DNA from: Rugamonas violacea
Lineage (GTDB): Bacteria > Pseudomonadota > Gammaproteobacteria > Burkholderiales > Burkholderiaceae_D
NCBI RefSeq assembly: GCF_016461825.1
Contig: NZ_JAEMNU010000123.1
Span: forward strand, 114,310-178,309
DNA: 64,000 nt
Reading direction: 5' to 3'
A program made the position numbers and the translations under genes. Below, in pieces: positions 24,793 through 35,048 of this stretch (the stretch's first letter is position 1; every line of letters begins with the position of its first letter). Under the pieces are notes generated by a model. It was not told the origin of the DNA. It saw only the letters and a program-made list of their open reading frames with translations, and did not search any database.

Positions 24793-25881
24793 TCAGCCCT
24801 CGACCACCGGCACGCGCGGCGCCAGCGCGCACATCAGCTCGTAGCCGATGGTGCCGGCGGCCTCGGCCACCTCGTCGATCGGCATGCCCTCGCCCCACAA
24901 CACCACCCTGCTGCCGACGCGCGCGTCGGGCAGCTCGCTCAGGTCGACGGTCAGCATGTCCATCGAGACGCGGCCGACCAGGCGGGTGCGCACGCCGTCG
25001 ACCAGCACCGGCGTGCCCAGCGGGGCGTGGCGCGGATAGCCGTCGGCATAGCCGCAGGCGACGACGCCGATGCGCATCGGCCGGTCGGCCAGGAAGCGGC
25101 TGCCGTAGCCGACCGCCTCGCCGGCGACGATGTCCTGCACGCCGATGATCTCGCTGCTCAGCGTCATGGTCGGGCGCAGGCCGAACTCGGCCGCGCTCTT
25201 GCCGCCCGGCGTGCCGCCGTACAGCATGATGCCGGGACGAATCCAGTCGCTGGCCAGCAGGTCGGACAATTCGACCAGATGCAGCGTGCCGGCCGAGTTG
25301 GGCAGGCTGAACGGACCGGGCAGGCCGGCCGCGCCGAGCTTGAAACGGCGGATCTGCTCGTTCAACGTCAGCACCGGGTGGCCGGCGTCGTCGGCGTTGG
25401 CGAAATGGGTCATCAAGGTGATCTCGCCGACCCAGGGCAGCGCGCGCAGGCGGGCGTGGGCGGCGGCGAAGGCCTGCGGCTTGAAGCCGAGGCGGTTCAT
25501 GCCGGTGTTCATCTTCAAGTGCAGATGGATGGTGTTTTTGATCTCCGCCGCTTCCAGCCAGGCGATCTGCTCGTCGCAGTGGACGGTGCAGTTGAAGTCG
25601 TACTGCGCCATGGTGCGCACGTCGTCGGCGTCGAAGCAACCTTCGAGCAGCAGGATGGGCTTGCTCCAACCCAGTTCGCGCAGGCGCACCGCGTTGTCGA
25701 ACTCGATCAGCGCCAGGCCGTCGGCGGCGGCCAAGCCGCGCATGGCGCGTTCCAGCCCGTGGCCGTAACCGTTGGCCTTGAGCACGCCCCAGGCCTTGGC
25801 CTGCGGCGCGCACGCCTTGGCGCGGGCCAGATTGTGTTTCATGGATTCGAGATGGATCGTTGCGACTATCGGCCGTGGCAT
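24793..25881 (-). CDS. alr: alanine racemase
   Basis: A 362-residue PLP enzyme interconverting L- and D-alanine for peptidoglycan. The PLP lysine is in VLKANGYGHG, near residue 34. The conserved MLYGGTPGG region and the catalytic-Tyr segment GYGSRFLADRPMRI follow. The C-terminal beta domain contains GRVSMDMLTVDL. The start MPRPIVATIHLESMKHNLAR is family-typical. It is upstream of radA in the same transcript. Confidence 0.96.
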   Translation of the reverse strand: MPRPIVATIHLESMKHNLARAKACAPQAKAWGVLKANGYGHGLERAMRGLAAADGLALIEFDNAVRLRELGWSKPILLLEGCFDADDVRTMAQYDFNCTVHCDEQIAWLEAAEIKNTIHLHLKMNTGMNRLGFKPQAFAAAHARLRALPWVGEITLMTHFANADDAGHPVLTLNEQIRRFKLGAAGLPGPFSLPNSAGTLHLVELSDLLASDWIRPGIMLYGGTPGGKSAAEFGLRPTMTLSSEIIGVQDIVAGEAVGYGSRFLADRPMRIGVVACGYADGYPRHAPLGTPVLVDGVRTRLVGRVSMDMLTVDLSELPDARVGSRVVLWGEGMPIDEVAEAAGTIGYELMCALAPRVPVVEG

Positions 25882-26064
25882 AGGAAGTTGGAGCGGATGG
25901 AGGAAGGCCGTATTTTACCGGACGCGGGCTGATCCGCACGGTCCAATTTGCGCGCGCCGACGGGACCACCGGCGGCGCGGCGATCTGGCCGGGCATGGCA
26001 ATTTACATGCTTCGGCAATTGGACTAGCATAGCTTGTCAATAAGATAAATATCGAGGCTGATCC

Positions 26065-27222
26065 ATGAAGCAGTCCAAGCCAGTCGCACCAGCTCGCTTC
26101 ACCCCTGCCACGCCGCGCCAGCCCGCCGTGCCTGCGCCATTCACACCGTTGACAGCCAGCAAGGCCGGCGCCAGAACGGGGCCGCCCGCCGGCTTGCCGG
26201 CGCCCTTGCAGGCACGCCTGGCTACGCCGCCAGGCAACAGGCCGGCGGGGCCGCCGGCGCCGACGCCGGCTTTGCTGCCCAGGGCGGCGTTGCCGGGGCC
26301 GGCCCGCCAGACCATCCAGCGAAGCCTGGAAATGCTCGGCGTCGCCGCCGTCGGCGCGACCGTCCTGACGGCCGGCTATTTTTTGTGGAGCCGCTTCGCC
26401 GGCACGACCGGCAACCCGGGCAGCACGACTGCCACACCACAGGGCAAGAAACAGCAGCAGCAGCAGCAGCGCAACACCCATCCAACCTCGGCAGTAAAGA
26501 AGAAGCCGACACGCCCGCCGTCGATCACGATCGTTGCGACCGACGCCCGGCTGCAGCAATTGGAGGCGGCGGCGCAAGCGGCCGGAAAACAGCGCGGCAT
26601 GTCTCAGCGCAATCAATATCTTAGTGACGTCAAGCGCAAACTGGGCGGCACCTTTCCGGCAGGTTACCGGGAGGCAGTCGAGACTGCTTATTACCTGGGA
26701 GCACACAGCGACAACACCCCTGACTTGCGCCTCCACCATGTAGAAGACGATGGCTCCGGCTGGCAAACCGTCGAGGACAAACCCTTGCTCAGCAGTAATG
26801 AGCGGCAGTCCAAACGTGATGTAAAACTGTTCGCCTATGCTGCCAAAGCATTGCAAATTTTGGAGGCGGCGACCATCGGCGCGGAAACCAATTGCGTGTT
26901 ATTAGATTCCAACGGCAACGTCAAGTATTCCGGCACCAACCAGGGAATTGCCAAGGCGGGCAGGAAGCGGGAGGCGCGCGACGCGCTGAGCACCAGCATG
27001 TCCAAGATCAAGAGTCAGGCAACCGGATACGGCGGTATTGCCTGCGCGGAGCCGGATGCCCTGATGAAAATGATCGACGACATGAAGGTCAAATCCAGCG
27101 GACTCAGGCCCTGCTTTTCTCTCGCCTACAGCAAGAAAGACGGCGCCAAGCCGGCCTGCGCCGACTGCACCCGGCAATTGACAGAAGCGCAGATCGGCGA
27201 TCTCTACCCGTGGACTGATTAG
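26065..27222 (+). CDS. putative secreted effector with C-terminal deaminase-like domain
   Basis: A 385-residue protein. Residues 1-85 are rich in Pro and Ala and end in ARQTIQRS. A hydrophobic segment follows (LGVAAVGATVLTAGYFLWSR, about 90-110), then a Gln-rich run and a basic linker. Residues about 270-385 carry NCVLLDSNGNVKYSGTN, a CAEPDALMKM motif and KPACADCTRQL. The (H/C)AE plus P-x-C-x-x-C pair is the zinc-site signature of the cytidine-deaminase fold as used by YwqJ-type polymorphic toxins. GAGG seven bases before the ATG supports the start. No immunity gene is evident on either side. The deaminase assignment is motif-based, and target and delivery route are unknown. Confidence 0.6.
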   Translation: MKQSKPVAPARFTPATPRQPAVPAPFTPLTASKAGARTGPPAGLPAPLQARLATPPGNRPAGPPAPTPALLPRAALPGPARQTIQRSLEMLGVAAVGATVLTAGYFLWSRFAGTTGNPGSTTATPQGKKQQQQQQRNTHPTSAVKKKPTRPPSITIVATDARLQQLEAAAQAAGKQRGMSQRNQYLSDVKRKLGGTFPAGYREAVETAYYLGAHSDNTPDLRLHHVEDDGSGWQTVEDKPLLSSNERQSKRDVKLFAYAAKALQILEAATIGAETNCVLLDSNGNVKYSGTNQGIAKAGRKREARDALSTSMSKIKSQATGYGGIACAEPDALMKMIDDMKVKSSGLRPCFSLAYSKKDGAKPACADCTRQLTEAQIGDLYPWTD

Positions 27223-27306
27223 GCCGGCTTCGGCCATCGGGGCGATTTCGTGTCCCTCTGCATTTATGGTATAAAGCAAGCCAGATATGTTTTCAGGCAT
27301 CCCAGT

Positions 27307-28569
27307 ATGAATCGTGGTTTCTATACCATCATGGCAGCGCAGTTCTTTTCGTCATTGGCGGATAACGCGCTGCTTTTTGTCGCGATCGACCTATTGATCA
27401 ACATGAAGTCGCCGGGCTGGATCACGCCGCTGCTGAAACTCTCCTTTGTCCTCTTTTACGTGCTGTTGGCCGCTTTTGTCGGCGCCTTCGCCGACGCCCT
27501 GCCCAAGGGCCGGGTCATGTTCATTGCCAACCTGATCAAAATTTTCGGTTGCGCGCTGATCTTCTTCCAGGTCCATCCGCTGGCCGCCTACGCCGTCGTC
27601 GGCTTCGGCGCGGCGGTCTACTCGCCGGCCAAGTACGGCATCCTGACCGAACTGCTGCCGGGTGAGAAACTGGTCGCCGCCAACGGCTGGGTCGAGGGAC
27701 TGACCGTCACTTCGATCATCTTCGGCACCGTGATGGGCGGCCTGCTGGTCAGCGGCCGCACCTCGGCCTTCCTGCTCGGCATCGACGTGCCCATGCTCGA
27801 CACCGGCATCAACACGCCGACCGAGGCGGCCCTGTGCGTGGTGGTCGGCATCTACGTGCTGGCCGCCGTCTTCAACCTGCGCATCCCGGAAACCGGCTGC
27901 GTCTACGCCCACCAGGAACGCAACCCGATCAAGCTGATCACCGACTTCGCCAATTGCTACTCGCTGCTGTGGAAGGACAAGCTGGGCCAAATCTCGCTGG
28001 CCGTCACCACGCTGTTCTGGGGCGCCGCCGCCACCTTGCAACTGATCGTGCTGGAATGGGCCAAGCGCTCGCTGCACCTGCCCTACGACAAGGCGACCAG
28101 CCTGGTCGGCGTGGTGGCGATCGGCGTGGCGCTGGGCGCCGTGCTGTCGGCCTGCTTCATCACGCTGCGCAAGTCGCTGACCGTGATCCCGCTGGGCATC
28201 GGCATGGGCATCATCGTCATGAGCATGACCATGGTGCATTCGATCTACCTGGCCTATCCGCTGTTGATCCTGGTCGGCGTGCTGTCGGGCTTCTTCGTCG
28301 TGCCGATGAACGCGCTGCTACAGCACCGCGGCCACGTGCTGATGAGCGCCGGCCACTCGATCGCCGTGCAGAACTTCAACGAGAACCTGTCGATCCTGAC
28401 CATGCTGGCGGCCTACTCGCTGATGCTGCGCCTGCATCTGGACCTGGACGTCATCATCATCCTGTTCGGCCTGTTCGTCGCCGGCACCATGTTCTTCATC
28501 ATGCGCAAGCACGCCGCCAACCAGAAGGAACACGATTCCCTGGCCCTGATCGGCGAACTGAAACACTAG
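27307..28569 (+). CDS. lplT: lysophospholipid transporter LplT
   Basis: A 420-residue major-facilitator protein with about twelve membrane segments. It starts MNRGFYTIMAAQFFSSLADN, with family blocks DALPKGRVMFIANLIK and YSPAKYGILTELLPGEKLVA. LplT flips lysophospholipids across the inner membrane for reacylation by Aas. aas is not adjacent, and it is not a LplT-Aas fusion. A start at 27250 would add 19 residues before the conserved N-terminus and is less likely. Confidence 0.9.
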   Translation: MNRGFYTIMAAQFFSSLADNALLFVAIDLLINMKSPGWITPLLKLSFVLFYVLLAAFVGAFADALPKGRVMFIANLIKIFGCALIFFQVHPLAAYAVVGFGAAVYSPAKYGILTELLPGEKLVAANGWVEGLTVTSIIFGTVMGGLLVSGRTSAFLLGIDVPMLDTGINTPTEAALCVVVGIYVLAAVFNLRIPETGCVYAHQERNPIKLITDFANCYSLLWKDKLGQISLAVTTLFWGAAATLQLIVLEWAKRSLHLPYDKATSLVGVVAIGVALGAVLSACFITLRKSLTVIPLGIGMGIIVMSMTMVHSIYLAYPLLILVGVLSGFFVVPMNALLQHRGHVLMSAGHSIAVQNFNENLSILTMLAAYSLMLRLHLDLDVIIILFGLFVAGTMFFIMRKHAANQKEHDSLALIGELKH

Positions 28570-28649
28570 GTTTTGGAATGGCCAGCCGGCGGCCGCGCGC
28601 CGGCGGTGGTTTGAATCAAACTTGAATTTAAACTGGACCCGGACCTGAA

Positions 28650-29601
28650 TCAGGCCGGCAGCAAGCCGGCCGTGCGCCGCGCGGCGGCCTGCGCCTGCCA
28701 GTCGTCCGGCACCACGAAGCCACGGCGCCGCTCGACCAGCCAGCCGCCCCGCTCCACCACCGCCGCCACCATCACCGGCGCGGCCAGCGTCTCCATCTGC
28801 AGCGTCAAGGCCTGGCGCAATTGCCACGGATTGAGCACGGGCGTGTCGCCCGCGCCCTTCCACGGCGCCAGCCATTGCAGACGCGGCAGGACGATGAAGC
28901 GCTCGTCGTCGGCCGCCTCGAAGCGCGCCAGCGCGCTCCAGAAACCGTGGCAGTGCGGCGCGCCGATGCCGGCCAGCGCCGGCGTGCGTCCCGGCGGATA
29001 AAACAACCAGCCCTTGACCAGTGCCTGCGCCAGATCGACCGGCTGCGGCAGCAGCGGCTGCGCCGCCGGATGCCGCGCCAGCGCCAACTGCTTGTCGAGG
29101 ATCTTGCGCATCTTGGCGCCCAGCGTGTCGGCCAGGTTGGGGCCGATCAGGCAGTTGAAGCCCGCGTTGTCGGGCTGCTCGTCGAGCAGATAGAATTTGG
29201 TGGCGAACTCCCAGTGCAGCAGCCGTGCGCCGTCGCGCAGCAGGAAGTCGAACTCGCCGACGGTGTCGTTGCGGCTGGCGCGCACCTGCAAGCCGTGCGC
29301 CACCAAGCTGCCGTGCTGGGCGAAGTAGAAGGCCATCAGCTTTTCGGCGTACAGGCCGAGGCGGGAATAGAAGCGCGTGCCGAGCGCCTCGTCCAACGGC
29401 GCCGGATCGCGTTCTAGCGCGTGCAGCCAGTCGATGCTGGCGGCGGCCAGCGGGCCGAGGCTGGCGATGCGGCCCTGCCACGGCGGCGCGGCGGCGTCGA
29501 GCAGGTCGGGCGCGTCGAGCAGCCAGGCCAGCGCCCGCACGTGCGGCCGGGTCAGCCGGCTCCAGCGGCGCTCGAACAGCGCCTGGAAGCTGGCGTCGCC
29601 C

Positions 29602-29618
<17 letters not shown>
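28650..29618 (-). CDS. DUF1853 family protein
   Basis: A 322-residue soluble protein recognised as DUF1853 from the N-terminal WSRLTRPHVRALAWLLDAPD, the block LGTRFYSRLGLYAEKLMAFY and the central EFDFLLRDGARLLHWEFATK. The last of these has the E...D-F...E-x-K pattern seen in restriction-like nuclease folds. No function is established. It overlaps the upstream uracil-DNA glycosylase gene by 17 bases and is the last gene of the tsaB-rimI-UDG-DUF1853 cluster. Confidence 0.75.
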
Positions 29619-30764
<1,146 letters not shown>

Positions 30765-30768
<4 letters not shown>

Positions 30769-31235
30769 AATACGAACCGCATAACGATCGCGTCCTCGCG
30801 TTGCTGATTGGCGGCCGGGTAGTACGCCTTGCGCCGGCCGATCTGAATAAATCCGTAACGCTGGTAGATCGCCAGCGCGCGCGTGTTGGTCGGCCTGACC
30901 TCCAGCAGCATCGACTCCATGCCCAGCCCGCGCGCGCAGGCGCAGGCCTGGTTCAGCAGCAGGCGGCCCAGGCCCTGGCCCTGGCGGTTCGCCGCCACGG
31001 CCACGTTGAGCAGATGCGCCTCGTCGACGATGGCCATCACCAGGAAATAGCCCAACAGTTCGCCGGCCGGGTCGCGCAGCAACCAAGCCTGGTAGCCGCT
31101 GGCCAGCGAGTCGATGAAGTTGGCGCGGCTCCAGGGATGCGGATAAACCGACTCCTCCAGCGCCAGCACCTGGTCGATGTCGGCCTCGCCCATGGGCTCG
31201 TATTGGAGCCGGGCCAGATCCCACTGCTGCATCAT
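30765..31235 (-). CDS. rimI: ribosomal protein S18 alanine N-acetyltransferase RimI
   Basis: A 156-residue GNAT enzyme that acetylates the N-terminus of S18. LALEESVYPHPWSRANFIDS is the RimI N-terminal signature, VAANRQGQGLGRLLLNQAC is the acetyl-CoA P-loop, and LEVRPTNTRALAIYQRYGF is the conserved C-terminal block. It is overlapped by tsaB upstream and UDG downstream, both by four bases (ATGA type). Confidence 0.93.
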
Positions 31236-31951
31236 GCCTGCGCCCCGGCCGCCTTTGCAGCCTTCTCCGCATTGATGTCGCGCCGCTCGGCGCTGGTGTA
31301 GGCGATCTTGTTGCGCAGGTAGAGCGGCTGCGCCTCGGCCGCCGTCAGCGTGGCGCCGGCGGCCAGCGCGATGCGCGCCAGCTGGGCGATCTGCACGGCG
31401 TGCGGCATCACCTGCGGCTGCGCGGCGGCGGCGAAGTCCTTGCCGGCGAAGGCTTCGGCGTAGGCCGACAGGCCGTTGCCGCAGGCCTTAGGGCAGCCCT
31501 GCGGCGCCACGGCCTCGGGCGCCGACAAGGCCGGCGCCAGCACCGCGTGCAGGCCGTCGGCATAGCGGTACTGCGCCCAGTAGACCTCGCCCATGCGGGC
31601 GTCGAGCACGGTCAGAATTTCCGTGGCGGCGAATTGCTGATGACAAGCCAGTGCCATCGCGTCCAGGGTCACCACCGGCACCACCGGCAAATTGGCGCCG
31701 AAGGCCAGGCCCTGGGCGATGCCGCAGGCGGTGCGCACGCCGGTGAACGAGCCGGGGCCGGAGCCGTAGGCGATGGCGGCACAGTCGGCCAGGGCGATGC
31801 CGGCCTCGGCCAGCAGTTCCTGGATCATCGGCAGGATGGCTTGCGAATGGGTGCGCACGCCCGACGACTCGCGGGAGTGGACGACGTCGTCCCGCAGCAG
31901 GGCGCAGGAGGCGAGTTCGGAGGAGGTTTCAATGGCGAGAATAATAGGCAT
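31232..31951 (-). CDS. tsaB: tRNA threonylcarbamoyladenosine biosynthesis protein TsaB
   Basis: A 239-residue ASKHA-fold protein, partner of TsaD in making t6A at position 37 of ANN-decoding tRNAs. It starts MPIILAIETSSELASCALLR, and AYGSGPGSFTGVRTACGIAQ is the hallmark block. The longer upstream frame lacks family similarity. It is first in a four-gene overlapping cluster with rimI, a grouping widespread in proteobacteria. Confidence 0.95.
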   Translation of the reverse strand: MPIILAIETSSELASCALLRDDVVHSRESSGVRTHSQAILPMIQELLAEAGIALADCAAIAYGSGPGSFTGVRTACGIAQGLAFGANLPVVPVVTLDAMALACHQQFAATEILTVLDARMGEVYWAQYRYADGLHAVLAPALSAPEAVAPQGCPKACGNGLSAYAEAFAGKDFAAAAQPQVMPHAVQIAQLARIALAAGATLTAAEAQPLYLRNKIAYTSAERRDINAEKAAKAAGAQA

Positions 31952-32063
31952 CCCGTATTTTAACCCGGCGCGCCGGGCCGGGGCAGGTCCGGACGCCGGC
32001 GATTTGGCGGCGGAGCCGGCGCGGCGGCGTAGATTTCGGCTCGCACGCGCCGGGGACGCTTGC

Positions 32064-32131
32064 AAAACCCACGGGCGAAAGCCGGGGTCGGACCCCTCGG
32101 GGTCCGACCCCAGGTCGCGCCGTTGGGTTTT
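32064..32131. repeat. dispersed palindromic element, copy 1
   Basis: The core GGGGTCGGACCCC-TC-GGGGTCCGACCCC (32084-32111) sits inside outer arms AAAACCCA and TGGGTTTT. It lies in the divergent tsaB/thioredoxin intergenic region. It is the same family as the copies at 32663, 38973, 60435 and 63886. Confidence 0.85.
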
Positions 32132-32234
32132 ACAGGCATCCCGGCAACTCGTGGCGCATCAATATTTTGGCGAGCGGCCCCGGCGTGTAGAATTGCGCGA
32201 TCGGCGCCCGGCGCCCGTTAGGCTTTGACTTACC

Positions 32235-32663
32235 ATGCATAGTGTGACCCTGAACAACGACAACCGCGACGACGTGGCGGCGGCCCTGGCCGGCGAGCGC
32301 TGGATCGTCGCCTGCCTGTGCGCCGCCTGGTGCGGCACCTGCGCCAGCTATCGCGCCCAGTTCGAGGAGGTGGCGGCGCGCCACCCCGACAAGTTCTTCC
32401 TGTGGATAGACATCGAGGACCACGCCGACGTGGTCGGCGATCTCGACGTCGACAACTTCCCCACCCTGCTGATCCAGCGCCACGACGTGGTCGCCTTCTT
32501 CGGCACCATGCTGCCCGACCCGCACCTGGCGCACCGCCTGGTGCAGGCCCAGGCCGAGCAAAGCGATGAAGAGCTGGCGGCGCTGGCCGCCGGCAGCGAG
32601 GAGCGGCGCAACTGGCAGCGCGACTGCAATCTGCGCGCACTGCTCGGCGCGGCGTTGGAGTGA
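32235..32663 (+). CDS. thioredoxin-family protein
   Basis: A 142-residue cytoplasmic thioredoxin-fold protein with redox site WCGTC (Cys33, Cys36) after WIVACLCAA, and the cis-Pro region VDNFPTLLIQ. A 40-residue acidic helix follows the fold (QAEQSDEELAALAAGSEERR). It probably acts as a disulfide reductase, with no known partner from context. The stop codon abuts palindromic repeat copy 2. Confidence 0.88.
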   Translation: MHSVTLNNDNRDDVAAALAGERWIVACLCAAWCGTCASYRAQFEEVAARHPDKFFLWIDIEDHADVVGDLDVDNFPTLLIQRHDVVAFFGTMLPDPHLAHRLVQAQAEQSDEELAALAAGSEERRNWQRDCNLRALLGAALE

Positions 32664-32730
32664 CCCATGGGCGTGAACCTGGGGTCGGACCCGGCGGGTC
32701 CGACCCCGGCCCTTCGCCTTTGGGTGGTTT
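32663..32730. repeat. dispersed palindromic element, copy 2
   Basis: The core GGGGTCGGACCC-GGC-GGGTCCGACCCC is followed by CCTTTGGGTGGTTT. It begins at the thioredoxin stop codon and fills the gap to the convergent molybdenum-hydroxylase gene, so it may also act as a terminator. Confidence 0.88.
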
Positions 32731-32749
32731 GCGATGACGGGCCGCCGAC

Positions 32750-35026
32750 TCAGCCCAGCGTCAACGGCAGGCTGCGCAAACGCTGCCCGGTCAGCTTGAA
32801 AACGGCGTTGGCCACCGCCGGCGCGATCGGCGGCGTGGCCGGCTCGCCCATCCCCTCTGGCGGCTCGGCGCTGGCCATGATGATGGTCTCCACCTCCGGC
32901 GCCTGCCCCATGCGCAGCACCGGGTAATCGTGGAAATTGCTCTGCTCGACCTTGCCGTCCTTGATCGTCACCGCGCCGAACAGCGCCGCCGACAAACCGA
33001 ACACCACGGCCGACTCGGCCTGCTGGGCGATGATGTTGGGATTGACGGCGATGCCGCAGTCGAGCGCGCAGACCACCCGGTGCACGCGGATCTCCTTCCC
33101 TTCGACCGACACCTCGGCCACCTGCGCGACGATGGTGCCGAACGACTGGTGCAGCGCCACGCCGTGGGCGCGGCCGGCCGGCGCCGCGCCGGCGCGCGCC
33201 ACCGCCGCGTCCAGCACGGCCAAGTGGCGCGGATGGCGCGCCAGCAGCGCGCGGCGGAAGGCCACGCCGTCCTGCCCGGCGGCGTGGGCCAGCTCGTCGA
33301 CAAAGCTCTCCTTGAAGAAGGCGTTGTGCGAATGGCCGACCGAACGCCAGTAACCCAGCGGCACCGGGCTGTCGACGATCACATGGCGGATGCGCTGGTT
33401 GGCGAACTCGTACTGCATGTCGAACTCGCCCTCGGCGGTGGTCTTGTCCGGCCCGCCCGGCGGCAGGCCCAGGTTACGCTTGAAGAACTGATGCGACACC
33501 GATCCGCTGGCCGAGTGGTTGTCATAGGCCAGCACCTTGCCGCCGGCGTCCAGCCCCGCCGTGAAGCGCGCCAGCGCGGCCGGCCGGTAGACGTCGTGGC
33601 CGATGTCGTCCTCGCGGCTCCAGATCACTTGCACCGGCGCGCCGCCGCACTGCATGGCCACCGCCACCGCCTGCGCCACCATGTCGACGTCGAGCCGGCG
33701 GCCGAAACCGCCGCCCAGCAAGGTCACTTCCAGCACCACGTCGGCCGCCGCCACGCCGGCCACCTTGGCCGCCGCCTTGACCGCCAGGCTGGGCGACTGC
33801 GTCGCCGCCCACAGCCACACCTTGCCGTCCTTGACCTGCGCCGTGCAGTTGACCGGCTCCATCGCCGCGTGCGCCAGATAGGGCGCGCGGTACTCGGCGC
33901 TGACCACCTTGGCCACGCCGCCCACGCCCGCCGCGATGGCGCCGACCTCGCCGGCCTGGTGGTAGGCGTAGCCGGCCTCGCTATCGAGCTTGGCGGCGAA
34001 CTCGCGGAATATCTGCTCGCTCGACAGCTTGGCGTGGGCGCCCTCGTTCCAGCTGATGGGCAGCGCCAGCGCGGCCTGTTTGGCCTGCCAGTAACTGGCC
34101 GCCACCACGGCGGCGCCGGCCCGCGCGCCGCCCAGCGGCGACAGCGCGGCCGAAAAATCGACCACCCGCGACACGCCGGCCATGCCCTTGACCGCCTGCG
34201 CGTCGATGCCGGCGACGCTGGCGCCGAGCACCGGCGCCATGCGCACGGCGGCGTACAGCAAGCCGGGCGGACGGGCGTCGATGCCGAAGCCGGCGCTGCC
34301 GTCGACCTTGGCGGCGCTGTCGCGCCGTGGCGCCGGCGTGCCGATCAACTTGAAATCGCGCGGCTGCTTCAGGCGCACCTCGCCCGGCTCGCTCAAGGCG
34401 GCGCGGGCCGCCAGCGCGCCGTAGGCCAGGCGCTTGCCGCTGGCGTGCAGCACGAAGCCGGCCTCGGTGCGGCACTCCGTCGCCGCCACTTTCCACTCGT
34501 GCGCGGCGGCGGCCAGCAGCAAGGCGCGCGCCGTGGCGCCGGCCTCGCGCATCGGTCCCCAGGCGTCCTTCACGCTGGACGAGCCGCCGGTGATCTGCAG
34601 GCCCAGCTCGCGCGCCACCTTGCCGACGGTCCATTGCGCCACCGCTTTCAGATTGCCCTGCTCGTCCGGGTGGAAGGGCAGGCCGTCGCGCAGCATGGCG
34701 ACGTTGCCGTAGATGCTGTCGAGCGGCGCCTGCAACAGGCGCACCGCCGACAGCGGCACGTCGAGCTCCTCGGCCACCAGCATCGGCAGCGCCGTGTGCA
34801 CGCCCTGCCCCATCTCGCTGCGCGGCATGGCCACCATGACGCTGCCGTCGACACCGATGGCGACCCAGCCGTTCAGCGCCACCGCGCCGTCGGTCAGCGG
34901 CAGCGGCTGCGTGGCGCGCACCCGCTGGCGCGGCGGCAGCAGGCCCCAGCCCACCACCAGCGCGCCGGCGGCGGCGACGCCGCTGAAGATGAAACGGCGG
35001 CGCGACAGTCTGGTCGGTTTGAGCAT
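32750..35026 (-). CDS. xanthine dehydrogenase-family molybdopterin-binding subunit (IorB-like)
   Basis: A 758-residue large subunit of a molybdenum hydroxylase. A Tat signal (LSRRRFIFSGVAAAGALVVG) predicts export as a folded protein. Cofactor blocks include LLGGGFGRRLDVDMVAQAVA, and MGEPATPPIAPAVANAVF near the end carries the expected catalytic Glu (GEP). The twin-arginine start and overall pattern resemble isoquinoline 1-oxidoreductase beta and aldehyde-oxidase-like enzymes. The usual 2Fe-2S small subunit is not next to it, which is unusual. Substrate unknown. Confidence 0.88.
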   Translation of the reverse strand: MLKPTRLSRRRFIFSGVAAAGALVVGWGLLPPRQRVRATQPLPLTDGAVALNGWVAIGVDGSVMVAMPRSEMGQGVHTALPMLVAEELDVPLSAVRLLQAPLDSIYGNVAMLRDGLPFHPDEQGNLKAVAQWTVGKVARELGLQITGGSSSVKDAWGPMREAGATARALLLAAAAHEWKVAATECRTEAGFVLHASGKRLAYGALAARAALSEPGEVRLKQPRDFKLIGTPAPRRDSAAKVDGSAGFGIDARPPGLLYAAVRMAPVLGASVAGIDAQAVKGMAGVSRVVDFSAALSPLGGARAGAAVVAASYWQAKQAALALPISWNEGAHAKLSSEQIFREFAAKLDSEAGYAYHQAGEVGAIAAGVGGVAKVVSAEYRAPYLAHAAMEPVNCTAQVKDGKVWLWAATQSPSLAVKAAAKVAGVAAADVVLEVTLLGGGFGRRLDVDMVAQAVAVAMQCGGAPVQVIWSREDDIGHDVYRPAALARFTAGLDAGGKVLAYDNHSASGSVSHQFFKRNLGLPPGGPDKTTAEGEFDMQYEFANQRIRHVIVDSPVPLGYWRSVGHSHNAFFKESFVDELAHAAGQDGVAFRRALLARHPRHLAVLDAAVARAGAAPAGRAHGVALHQSFGTIVAQVAEVSVEGKEIRVHRVVCALDCGIAVNPNIIAQQAESAVVFGLSAALFGAVTIKDGKVEQSNFHDYPVLRMGQAPEVETIIMASAEPPEGMGEPATPPIAPAVANAVFKLTGQRLRSLPLTLG

Positions 35027-35048
35027 GGTGGCTTTCGTGGCGGTGGTG

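Noticed and set aside
26451..26470. CAG repeat in the effector gene as a possible phase-variation switch
   Set aside because: The units are triplets, so length change would not shift the frame; only a Gln run would vary.
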